Below, piece after piece: positions 25,141 through 32,738 of a stretch of DNA of 64,000 bases. The translations under genes were made by a program, and so were the position numbers. Below the pieces are notes generated by a model. That model worked only from the letters and a program-made list of their open reading frames with translations, was not told where the DNA came from and did no database searches. The stretch lies in the NCBI RefSeq assembly GCF_020166515.1, contig NZ_JAINZT010000009.1, positions 62,001-126,000 of the forward strand, given 5' to 3'. The first letter of the stretch is position 1. Each line of letters starts with the position of its first letter. The DNA is from Robertkochia flava. GTDB lineage: Bacteria; Bacteroidota; Bacteroidia; Flavobacteriales; Flavobacteriaceae.

Positions 25141-25572
25141 ATGAAAGGTTTTAATATCTATTTGAATTTTGACGGGAACTGCATGGAGGCCTTTACTTTC
25201 TACCAGGATGTTTTTGGAGGCGACTTTGGCAACATCAGCAGGTTTTCAGAGATGCCTCCTTCCGAGGAGTATCCTGTACCGGAATCGGACAAGGATAAGA
25301 TCATGCATATGGACCTTCCCCTGGGGAATGCCACCCTGATGGGGTGTGATTATCCCTCCAATATGGAACCGGGGCTAAAGGCAGGCAACAATTATTCAAT
25401 TTCCCTGGAAACCGATAGCCGGGAGGAGGCCGACCAGGTCTTCAACGGACTCTCGGATGGTGGCACTATAAAAATGCCCATGGCCGATACTTTCTGGGGG
25501 GCCTATTTCGGAATGCTCACCGATAAATATGGCGTACACTGGATGGTAAGCTTTGGAACGCCTTTGGAGTGA
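25141..25572 (+). CDS. VOC family protein, PhnB/YjdN-like (3-demethylubiquinone-9 3-methyltransferase-type fold)
   Basis: About 143 residues from the ATG at 25141 (an in-frame ATG at 25108 would add 11 atypical residues). The order YLNFDGNCMEAFTFYQDVFGGDF, then IMHMDLPLGNATLMGCDYP, then WGAYFGMLTDKYGVHWMVSF is that of PhnB-like VOC proteins. The WGxxFGxxxDxFGxxW motif is complete. The enzymatic reaction of these proteins is mostly unproven. It stands alone between two repeat-filled spacers. Confidence 0.85.
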   Translation: MKGFNIYLNFDGNCMEAFTFYQDVFGGDFGNISRFSEMPPSEEYPVPESDKDKIMHMDLPLGNATLMGCDYPSNMEPGLKAGNNYSISLETDSREEADQVFNGLSDGGTIKMPMADTFWGAYFGMLTDKYGVHWMVSFGTPLE

Positions 25573-25574
25573 AT

Positions 25575-25640
25575 TGTGAGTCGGGAGTCGGGAGTCGGGA
25601 GTCGTTAGTGGTTAGTAGTGAGTGGTTAGTGGTGAGTGAG
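25575..25640. repeat. Degenerate (GGGAGTC)/(GTTAGTG) run
   Basis: Three copies of the heptamer GGGAGTC, then imperfect GTTAGTGGTTAGTAGTGAG-type copies, directly after the VOC gene stop. Confidence 0.8.
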
Positions 25641-25702
25641 ATACTTGTCTGTAATTTCAAATGATCAAATTCCAAAAGGTCAATTTCCTAGAAAATCAAT
25701 CC

Positions 25703-26170
25703 GAACTCAAAACCCAAACTCAAACTCAAACTCGTTCCTGCAATGGAGAGATCGCCACGTCGCATCGCTCCCTTACTTTGACAGATAAACCCCTGAATAC
25801 GTGAATATTCAAATTCATCTTCATTTCCAAACCCAAACTCAAACTCAAACTCGTTCCTGCAATAAGGAGATTGCCACGGCCACTTCATGGCCTCGCAAAG
25901 ACGTGAGTATTCAAATTTATCTCCAAACTCAAACTCAAACTCGTACCTGTAATGGCGAGATCGCCACGGCCACTTCATGGCCTCGCAAAGACGTGAGTAT
26001 TCAAATTCATCTCCAAACTCAAACTCAAACTCGTACCTGTAATGGGGAGATTGCCACGGCCACTGCATGGCCTCGCAAAGACGTGAGTATTCAAATTCAT
26101 CTTCATTTCCAAACCCAAACCCAAACTCAAACTCAAACTCGTTCCTGTAATGGGGAGATCGCCAAAGTTT
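25703..26170 (-). repeat. Composite interspersed repeat array B
   Basis: Five units in the opposite orientation to array A. The invariant CTCGT(T/A)CCTG step occurs at 25731, 25850, 25940, 26030 and 26138, so unit lengths are about 119, 90, 90 and 108. Each unit has an (AAACTC)n tract, CGTNCCTGNAAT, GGGGAGATCGCCAC, a changing insert (in three units CGGCCACTTCATGGCC, a hairpin with GGCC arms; in the first CGTCGCATCG...), then CGCAAAGACGTGAGTATTCAAATTCATC. The spacer 25573-26233 contains only this and the heptamer run. Confidence 0.92.
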
Positions 26171-26233
26171 CAAAACAAACTTCGCGAAGACGGGTAGCAT
26201 CCTGAATCCTGGTTCTTGAATCTTGCTTCTCCC

Positions 26234-27892
26234 CTAGAATTGGAAATAAATAAACGGCTGGAAGTCCGATGAAAACGCCTGGTAACACAACACCCCTACC
26301 ACCGCAACGGTGGCTACCTTTACAGGCATCGGGCTTCGGCCATACAGTCCCTGTATACCATCTTTTGTGGATTGAGGAAGCCAGTGGGTGATATACCCCA
26401 GTAACATGACCCAGAATACCGAGCTATAAGCACTTAACACAGTTCCGGCCCCTGCCCAGTCCATATTATTCCAGATCTGATCATAGAGCATACCGATCTG
26501 CTCCATACTTTCCCCGCGGAAATAGATCCGGGTAAAGGTGATAAAGATGAACGTCACCAGGATTTTCCAGGCGTGCACCAGCCATCCGGTCTTGTTTTCC
26601 CAAGGACTTACCTTTCGCCAGAACTTATAGACCACAATACCAAGCCCATTAAGTCCGCCCCAGATGGCGAACTTCCAGGAGGCCCCATGCCAGAGTCCGC
26701 CGATAAGCATGGTTAACATCAGGTTGATATTGGTGTTGATTTGGTTCTTTACAACAGGGGATACCCGGGCCGCCACCACAGCCCCTCCAACCAGGGCGGG
26801 GATCAGAATATAGGTCCAAAGGTTGCCAAAGGCGAGCATGACGCCCAGCAGGATAATGCCCAGGATAATATAAGAAGCGCGTGTTCCTTCCCGGTTTCCA
26901 CCCAAAGGGATATAGAGATAATCTCTTAACCAGGTAGACAGGGAAATATGCCAGCGTTTCCAGAAGTTCCCACAGTTCTCTGCCTTGTAGGGCGAGTTAA
27001 AGTTTGTCGGCAGTTTAAAGCCCATCAACAGCGCCAGTCCGATAGCGATATCGGTATATCCCGAGAAGTCGCCGTAGATCTGCAGGGAATATCCGATCAT
27101 GGCCATGATATTGGTAAAGCCCGAATACATATCTGGAGCATCAAATACCCGGTCGAGGAAATGCATGGCAATATAATCGGCAAAGATCATTTTTTTGATC
27201 AGTCCTTTCAGGATCATAAAACTCCCTTGGTTGAAGTCTGTTTTCGTTACCCGGGTAGGGGCATCGATCTGGGGCACGAAATTCTCTGCCCTTACGATAG
27301 GTCCGGCAACCAGCTGCGGAAAGAAACTCACATAGAATCCAAAATCGAGGATAGAATCCAGGGGTTTTACCTTTTTCCGGTAGATATCCACACTATAGCT
27401 TATGGTCTGAAAAGTAAAGAAAGAGATACCTACCGGAAGGATAATCTTATCCACCGTAAAATAATTTACCGTGGTAAAACTATTACTCCATTGTGCCAGC
27501 CAGTTCACCACCTCATACTGGGTATGAAAGAGGTAATTAAAAGAATCGGTGAAGAAGTAAGCGTATTTAAAATAGCACAGGGTACACAGGTTAATCACAA
27601 CACTAAGGGTAACCAGTATTTTTCTACGTACCGGATCGTCACTTTTGTAAATGTTTTTGCCAATAAAATAATCGACTATGGTCGAGAAGATCAGCAAGCC
27701 CACGAACATACCGCTGGTCTTGTAATAAAAGAAAAGAGAAATCAGGAAAAGGTATACATTTCTTACCCGGATTCTTTTATAAAGAAAGGAAAACAAGAGA
27801 TAAATCACCCCAAAAAAGATCCAGAAATTGACCTGGGTAAAGATCAGGGGGAAGTCTTCTGTAAACGTAAAAATATCTTTTATTCTATTCAC
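26234..27892 (-). CDS. MBOAT family O-acyltransferase (AlgI-like)
   Basis: A 552-residue multi-pass protein. It has the MBOAT hallmarks: WKRWHISLSTWLRDYLYIPLGGNREG (about residues 312-337) and the segment with the catalytic His, LIGGLWHGASWKFAIWGGLNG (about 397-417). In AlgI, DltB and PatA-type systems this protein passes acetyl or acyl groups across the cytoplasmic membrane to a periplasmic SGNH transferase. The start is GTG at 27892, which overlaps the end of the upstream SGNH gene by 8 nt, so it is the last gene of a three-gene operon. The acceptor (exopolysaccharide, peptidoglycan or LPS) cannot be read from the sequence. Confidence 0.9.
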   Translation of the reverse strand: MNRIKDIFTFTEDFPLIFTQVNFWIFFGVIYLLFSFLYKRIRVRNVYLFLISLFFYYKTSGMFVGLLIFSTIVDYFIGKNIYKSDDPVRRKILVTLSVVINLCTLCYFKYAYFFTDSFNYLFHTQYEVVNWLAQWSNSFTTVNYFTVDKIILPVGISFFTFQTISYSVDIYRKKVKPLDSILDFGFYVSFFPQLVAGPIVRAENFVPQIDAPTRVTKTDFNQGSFMILKGLIKKMIFADYIAMHFLDRVFDAPDMYSGFTNIMAMIGYSLQIYGDFSGYTDIAIGLALLMGFKLPTNFNSPYKAENCGNFWKRWHISLSTWLRDYLYIPLGGNREGTRASYIILGIILLGVMLAFGNLWTYILIPALVGGAVVAARVSPVVKNQINTNINLMLTMLIGGLWHGASWKFAIWGGLNGLGIVVYKFWRKVSPWENKTGWLVHAWKILVTFIFITFTRIYFRGESMEQIGMLYDQIWNNMDWAGAGTVLSAYSSVFWVMLLGYITHWLPQSTKDGIQGLYGRSPMPVKVATVAVVGVLCYQAFSSDFQPFIYFQF

Positions 27893-29180
27893 CTATAGCC
27901 TTAAAATGAGTTAATATACTGTTCACGGGTCTTGAGGTAAAGTGCTCCCATTGTTTTACCAGGGCATCCAGCAGGAGGTCGGCCTTAACGCTGTATCCGA
28001 AAAGGGTGAAATGAATTCGGTCTTTAGGCATCAATTCATTCTCATACCACTGTCCGGAGGCACCAAGTCCGCCCATAATCTCGTAAAAATCCCAAACCGC
28101 CATCTGATGCTTCCTGGCGAGTTTATGTATGATCTGTTGTTGCTGCTCTGTATTCCGGTTCGGATAACGTCTTTTATAATAGGAGTCATTAGGCACGGTT
28201 AGCAACAGCGCACAATCGGGGTTAACCCGCTGCACCATCTCAATGAATTCCTCATACTGCCGTTCGTACTTTTCCGGTTTGAAATTTGGCGTATAGGCAT
28301 CGTTGGTACCTATAGATACGATAAAGAGATCCGGGCGATACAGGCTAAGCTGCTCTTCAAAGAGCTCACATCGAAAATAGGAATCAAATTTTGCTCCGTT
28401 TGCGCCAATAGAGGTGTATTCTATTCCGGGCTCGTCATTCATCATCTCAAGTCCCATCAGTAAAAACTCGGAATCTTTTCCGGCACCTTCTGAGCGTCTG
28501 ACCTCAATGGAGATCTCTTCCAGGTCACCACCAAACCGGAACTCCCTGAATTTCCCCCTATCCACAAGACTGTCTGACAATACCAGGGATGAGTCAATAA
28601 CCCGCACCTGGTAATCGTCTGTCCAGGTATCATAAAATATCCTCAGCCGGTTGAAGCAATACCGCGTTCGCAGGTCATCGTTCTTGTAGTTACTGCGAAT
28701 GGTAATGGTATCTACCGCTTCGCGAAAAGCCGCGGTAACCCCTGCGAGCCCCCAGGTGGTTTCGTGAGAACTCACCGAACAGCGATAGCCTTCCCAGAGG
28801 TCATTGTTAGCCTCCACCCGGTAGTTCAACGGATTATTGGTATGGGCCAGATGGTATGGAAATACGAAGCCACGCTGACTGGTGGCCACCTCGTTCATAT
28901 TCTGCAAATACGTACGCAATTTATTGGAATAAAAGTCGGCCTGGATATGAGACCCCCCGATATGCATAATATGCAGTTTTTCCTTTTTTCCCTGGTAGAC
29001 ACTGTCGAGCTGGGTAAAAAAATGATGAAATGCCGGGGAATCCTCAGCGTAATAAAGGGTATTGGCTTCCTGTTTTACGAGCCCCGGATGTACCCTGAGT
29101 AAACTATCCAACACATACTCCTGGGCACTGGCATACACTCCCAAAAGGATCACGACAAGCAGCGATAAAAGTCTCTTCAT
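27885..29180 (-). CDS. SGNH/GDSL-like exported protein, partner of the MBOAT
   Basis: 431 residues with a signal peptide (RLLSLLVVILLGVYASAQ). Block I reads MHIGGSHIQADFYS (about 72-85), so the usual GDS is GGS while the nucleophile Ser is kept. Block III is SIGTNDAY and block V DRIHFTLFGY supplies the Asp-x-x-His pair. These are the catalytic residues of AlgJ/AlgX/PatB-type O-acetyltransferases and esterases. It is expected in the periplasm, taking acetyl groups from the MBOAT. It lies 3 nt after the first SGNH gene and overlaps the MBOAT gene. Confidence 0.85.
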   Translation of the reverse strand: MKRLLSLLVVILLGVYASAQEYVLDSLLRVHPGLVKQEANTLYYAEDSPAFHHFFTQLDSVYQGKKEKLHIMHIGGSHIQADFYSNKLRTYLQNMNEVATSQRGFVFPYHLAHTNNPLNYRVEANNDLWEGYRCSVSSHETTWGLAGVTAAFREAVDTITIRSNYKNDDLRTRYCFNRLRIFYDTWTDDYQVRVIDSSLVLSDSLVDRGKFREFRFGGDLEEISIEVRRSEGAGKDSEFLLMGLEMMNDEPGIEYTSIGANGAKFDSYFRCELFEEQLSLYRPDLFIVSIGTNDAYTPNFKPEKYERQYEEFIEMVQRVNPDCALLLTVPNDSYYKRRYPNRNTEQQQQIIHKLARKHQMAVWDFYEIMGGLGASGQWYENELMPKDRIHFTLFGYSVKADLLLDALVKQWEHFTSRPVNSILTHFKAIGE

Positions 29181-29183
29181 ACA

Positions 29184-30641
29184 TTATTCGTTTAAGTCCA
29201 GGTAAAGGGCGGTAAAAAATAGTTCGGAGATCACCTTGGTTCCGGAAGGCGAAAAGTGGGTATAATCGGATTTAGCAAGCTCCTGGTCTACCCAATGCTG
29301 CATGGAATTGGCTCCTCCCATGGCATCGAACATACTCCAGTAAGCGATCCCGTTGTTCACACAAACTTCCCTGAGCTTATCGTTCAGGTATGGCAGGTGC
29401 CGGTAACTTATATAATCTCCGTTCTCGAGGGTCGACATGTCTGAGGGACCGATAAAGATAACACTGGCATCCGGTTGCATTCTTCGTACCCAGTTCAGGT
29501 TGGCCAGCACATAATTGGCGTAGTTATCTATGGCCTTCTGGCTTTTCAGGTAAGGAACAGAATTCCCCCCGTACTGAAAGATAAAGATCCCGGGATCCAG
29601 GTCCGAAAGCATTGCCCGGAAATTCTGTTTATCCAGTTTGGTAAACACCGTTCCCGAAGCGCCTCTCATGGCAACGTTATCCAGGGAAATTCCACCGGTA
29701 CCATCGAGGGTAAGGCCGTAGAAGTCGGGACTGATCTTTGATCGCAAAACCACCTTTAGGTCGGCAGGCGGAGCATCCAGTGCTATCCGGTAATTCCTGT
29801 ATCCGAGATCGGCAGCTAAACTGTCTTCCTGGATCAGGACACCTTCATTAAACACTTCGATCTTTAGCGGGGTCTGCGCATGACCAAAATGAAGATTCAC
29901 CCGGGTAAACCTCCGTAGTCGCTTATACGACATCCTTGTGGCTGCAATAGCAATAGAGGCTTCGGTAACCGGGATGGTATCCAGGGACACACTGTCTTTA
30001 CTGACATAAGGGGTAAAACGGGAAATGGAGGTAAAGGCTCCGTACTTTTTATGATCGAATTTCTCGTGGTTGGGGTCAAAAGCGGCGAACCGCAACCAGT
30101 TCTCAGAGGGAGTCACCTTTGCCTTTAGCTGATGATACAATTGTTTTACCGGAACAAACCCGGGGCCTTCGCCCCCGTAAAGTACCTGGAGCCGGTTTCG
30201 GACATAGGCCGAGATCCGGTCGCCTTCGAGCTGGGAATCTCCGTAGTGTATGATCCTGCAGGATCCGGAATTCAAGTGTTCCCTGAGCTGCCCAATAACT
30301 TTGTCTTTATCCTTAGGCCAGTCCAGCCTGCGTATCCTTGAGGTATCAATCCTGCGGTAATCCACTTCCGGGGCCTCCGGACCAGGTGCTTCAGGACCCT
30401 CCTCCAGCACGACCTGCTCAATATTGGCCACAATGCTGTCTATGGCCCTGGTATCCCCCTGATCAAGAGCACCAGACATCAGAAAGGAGGCAGTAGTAGG
30501 ATATTTTATCACTTCATCAAAAAACGAAAAACCGTCCTGGGTTTGTCCTTCCCCATCGGGATGTGCCTCACTTATATACGTAAAGGCAAACATCACCAGG
30601 AGTGATGAAATAATAAACACACTAATCTTCTTAGGATTCAT
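29184..30641 (-). CDS. SGNH/GDSL-like exported protein, first gene of O-acetylation operon
   Basis: 485 residues. The N-terminus has a hydrophobic segment (VFIISSLLVMFAFTYISEA), either signal peptide or anchor. Residues 80-100 contain an EGPEAPGPEAPEVDY linker. The SGNH core follows: IIHYGDSQLEGDRI (block I, about 138), FIFQYGGNSVPYL (block III, Gly-Asn) and SDYTHFSPSG (block V, Asp-x-x-His) near the end. A jelly-roll-like insert (about 210-320) separates blocks I and III, as in bacterial SGNH proteins with carbohydrate-binding inserts. With the second SGNH protein and the MBOAT it forms an O-acetylation operon. The 343-nt spacer upstream is described separately. Confidence 0.83.
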   Translation of the reverse strand: MNPKKISVFIISSLLVMFAFTYISEAHPDGEGQTQDGFSFFDEVIKYPTTASFLMSGALDQGDTRAIDSIVANIEQVVLEEGPEAPGPEAPEVDYRRIDTSRIRRLDWPKDKDKVIGQLREHLNSGSCRIIHYGDSQLEGDRISAYVRNRLQVLYGGEGPGFVPVKQLYHQLKAKVTPSENWLRFAAFDPNHEKFDHKKYGAFTSISRFTPYVSKDSVSLDTIPVTEASIAIAATRMSYKRLRRFTRVNLHFGHAQTPLKIEVFNEGVLIQEDSLAADLGYRNYRIALDAPPADLKVVLRSKISPDFYGLTLDGTGGISLDNVAMRGASGTVFTKLDKQNFRAMLSDLDPGIFIFQYGGNSVPYLKSQKAIDNYANYVLANLNWVRRMQPDASVIFIGPSDMSTLENGDYISYRHLPYLNDKLREVCVNNGIAYWSMFDAMGGANSMQHWVDQELAKSDYTHFSPSGTKVISELFFTALYLDLNE

Positions 30642-30831
30642 AAATCACATTTTCCAGATGTTTTGCAATTTAAAAAATTAATACTGCCAAACATGAACCC
30701 GGACCCTGGTTAATTGTTAAAGGTCCTTTCGTATCGCATACCGATATCAAATGGCCATGACCCTTTAAGGGAAATACTCCCCTTTCAAGGACCCCTACCT
30801 TTGAAATCTTAAGACAAAAACTGGAATTTTA

Positions 30832-30978
30832 ATGAGTTATTGCATACCGGAGGCAAAGAAAATACAACAACGCTCCGGCAATCCTTCAACGGCAGACGCT
30901 TCCCATTATACCAGAACCCTTATTGAAACCGATAAGGTTATAAAATCAAAAACACCTGTCGGGAAAAACTGGGGTTAA
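30832..30978 (+). CDS. Possible small protein (48 aa), unproven
   Basis: An ATG frame of 48 codons in the otherwise empty 343-nt spacer 30642-30984. A good Bacteroidota -7 box, TACCTTTG, stands 35 bases upstream (about 30798-30805), and the peptide is polar and basic (starts MSYCIPEAKKIQQRSG, ends KSKTPVGKNWG). Codon usage does not look random, but no family is recognised and no ribosome-binding site is obvious. The upstream part of the spacer also contains a CCCTTTAAGGG palindrome. It could equally be noncoding leader sequence. Confidence 0.3.
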   Translation: MSYCIPEAKKIQQRSGNPSTADASHYTRTLIETDKVIKSKTPVGKNWG

Positions 30979-30984
30979 ATATTA

Positions 30985-31632
30985 TTACCTGGCTCCCAAA
31001 GTCCCGATCGAACGACCGGAAGATTGAATAGCCCTTTCTGGGTTAAAAGCCGGGTTTACCGGCTCCAGGAATTCGCCGTTAAAACACCAACCGGAATTGC
31101 GCCTGTTATCCCACAAAACCCAACGTTTTTCCGGAAATTCCTCAGATAACCTGGAAGCCAGAAGTGGCACCAGGTCAAAGGTTGGCTGCAGGCTGATCCA
31201 TTTCTCCTTCTTATTCTCAAGTCGCGTCCTGGTGATCTCGTAGAACCGCTCTTCCGCTCTTTGCACCATCCCCGCAGCATGCCTGATATTCCGGATACAG
31301 GTTTGCTTCTCCATCCGGGGAACAAAGCATTCTGAGTCGGCCACCAGCTGGACGAATTCCAAAATACAGTCTTCAGCACCCTTCAGTTCACTTAAAAACG
31401 CCCTGAAAATAAGTTGCCAGTACGCTTCTCCGGCTTTGACCCTGATCATTCTTCGCACATCGGCCAGGCAAAGGTCACGGGATTGCACCTCTATTTTACA
31501 GCCACCGGCCCCGGTACTGTACTTATTATTACAAAGAATGGTTACCTCTGAAAGGTTTCTGTCCAGAACGAGATAAACAGCAGTCATCAATCCTTTGAAA
31601 CTACCATCATAAAGTAAGCAGGTTTTCGTCAT
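30985..31632 (-). CDS. DUF4130 / TIGR03915 putative DNA-metabolism protein
   Basis: About 215 residues from the ATG at 31632 (an upstream in-frame start at 31692 would add a tail overlapping the divergent promoter region). The opening TCLLYDGSFKGLMTAVYLVL is the family signature; the middle helices (ADVRRMIRVKAGEAYWQLIFRAFLSEL; RNIRHAAGMVQRAEERFYEI) and WVLWDNRRNSGWCFNG near the end fit the same family. TIGR03915 proteins normally sit beside a radical-SAM partner (TIGR03916) and are thought to act in DNA repair or modification; that partner is absent here. The divergent neighbour is a LexA-like repressor, which supports a DNA-damage link. Confidence 0.72.
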   Translation of the reverse strand: MTKTCLLYDGSFKGLMTAVYLVLDRNLSEVTILCNNKYSTGAGGCKIEVQSRDLCLADVRRMIRVKAGEAYWQLIFRAFLSELKGAEDCILEFVQLVADSECFVPRMEKQTCIRNIRHAAGMVQRAEERFYEITRTRLENKKEKWISLQPTFDLVPLLASRLSEEFPEKRWVLWDNRRNSGWCFNGEFLEPVNPAFNPERAIQSSGRSIGTLGAR

Positions 31633-31701
31633 ATTGTTGATTTTGGAATGGTTGATAAGATGCAAAACACAAAGGGCACCTCTGAAATCCAAACAGGTTA
31701 A

Positions 31702-31782
31702 TTATATTTACCTGATGAGAATTCAAAAATAGGATTATTTCCAATAAAAAGGAATTATTCCATTTTTTTATTTATATTTACC
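31702..31782. promoter_or_regulatory. Duplicated TTATATTTACC site in the divergent promoter region
   Basis: TTATATTTACC occurs at 31702-31712 and again at 31772-31782, each followed two bases later by ATGA; the second copy ends two bases before the repressor ATG at 31785. The 17-base forms match at 15 positions. Candidates are paired operators for the S24 repressor, or -7 boxes (TATATTTA). Confidence 0.4.
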
Positions 31783-31784
31783 AT

Positions 31785-32549
31785 ATGAAGTCTGACCTGC
31801 CAATAGAGGTAATCCGATTCAAGGAGATCCGCGAAGCCTTAAACATGACCCAGCAATCCTTTGCAGAAGCCTTGGGCATTAAGAATTCTACAGCCGATAT
31901 TGAACGCGGAAAGAGCAAGATTTCCGGCGCGGTGGTGGCAGAGCTGCTACAGCAATACGACATTAATCCGCTCTGGCTTTATGGTAAAAGTCACCGTAAG
32001 ACCATTGAGCTTACCGTAAATACCACCCCTAAGGTGGTTACCGTAGACAGCGCAAATAATGACAATATTGTTATGGTCAATGTGAAGGCTGCAGCCGGAT
32101 ATCCGCACAACCTCCAGGATGTCGACTGGTATGATGAGCTCCCCGCTTTTCAGCTCCCGCTTAATGAATACCGGAATGCTACCTATCGCGGCTTCCAGGT
32201 GGAAGGCGACAGTATGCTCCCTTCCCTCTACCCAGGAGAATGGGTTCTGGGCCGTGCGGTAGAAAATCTCAGTTTGCTGGACAACCACTCCATCTGTGTG
32301 ATCGTACTCCAGGATAGTGTTCTTGTTAAAAAGATCCAGAAGCATCCGGATAACGACAGACTCTCGCTGATCTCACTCAATAAGGAATACCCTCCTGTTA
32401 CTGTAAATGCAAATGAGATCCAGGAGATATGGCAGGTAAACAGTAAGATTAGCATGGAGATCGATAAGGACCCCGGAAATGCATCCATAGAACAGATCCA
32501 TCAGGCCATTACTGAGATCAGAAGAGATATCGAAGCCTTAAAGAAATAA
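31785..32549 (+). CDS. XRE/S24 LexA-like self-cleaving repressor
   Basis: 254 residues. An N-terminal helix-turn-helix (about 10-65: FKEIREALNMTQQSFAEALGI) is followed by a peptidase S24 domain. The cleavable Ala-Gly is at 104-105 (VKAAAGYPHN), the nucleophile Ser143 in VEGDSMLPSLYPGE, and the base Lys182 in VLVKKIQ, a spacing like that of LexA/UmuD. A short C-terminal helix (IEQIHQAITEIRRDIEALK) may dimerise. It should repress its own and possibly the divergent DUF4130 gene until DNA damage triggers autocleavage. It ends exactly next to the convergent CPXCG gene. Confidence 0.87.
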   Translation: MKSDLPIEVIRFKEIREALNMTQQSFAEALGIKNSTADIERGKSKISGAVVAELLQQYDINPLWLYGKSHRKTIELTVNTTPKVVTVDSANNDNIVMVNVKAAAGYPHNLQDVDWYDELPAFQLPLNEYRNATYRGFQVEGDSMLPSLYPGEWVLGRAVENLSLLDNHSICVIVLQDSVLVKKIQKHPDNDRLSLISLNKEYPPVTVNANEIQEIWQVNSKISMEIDKDPGNASIEQIHQAITEIRRDIEALKK

Positions 32550-32729
32550 CTACTGTTCCAGGCTGGCAGCACTGAATGAACGCAATTCCCCCGCTTCAAA
32601 CTCCACTGTAAGTTCTACAGGATTACAACACACTTCACAGTCTTCCACATAGGTCTGGCTCTGGGATGGGTCCAGCAGCATGGATATTTCCTCCCAGCAA
32701 TAAGGGCATTGAAAAAAATGCTCGATCAC
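32550..32729 (-). CDS. CPXCG-motif cysteine-rich protein
   Basis: About 59 residues if started at the GTG at 32729 (giving MIEHFFQCPYCWEEISM), which matches the family opening; a TTG at 32738 in the same frame would add three residues. The sequence contains CPYC, then CEVCCNPVEL, a zinc-ribbon pattern. Function unknown. It directly follows the tolC-type gene (whose stop is at 32739), so it is probably read through from the efflux operon, and it is convergent to the repressor. Confidence 0.82.
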   Translation of the reverse strand: MIEHFFQCPYCWEEISMLLDPSQSQTYVEDCEVCCNPVELTVEFEAGELRSFSAASLEQ

Positions 32730-32738
32730 GACATTCAA

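Noticed and set aside
18681-26170. CRISPR array
   Set aside because: The repeats are not uniform in length and have no constant-length unique spacers; no cas genes are in the window.
25688-26200. A 170-codon minus-strand frame with repeated EFEFEF-type peptide
   Set aside because: It lies wholly within the composite repeat array. It stays open because the hexamers and 90-bp units are multiples of three; the same peptide would come from array A in a different setting, and no start/RBS context or independent conservation is seen.
26948-27898. A 316-codon frame opposite the MBOAT gene
   Set aside because: Antisense shadow of a well-supported membrane gene; rich in His/Gln/Lys as is usual for shadows of membrane proteins.
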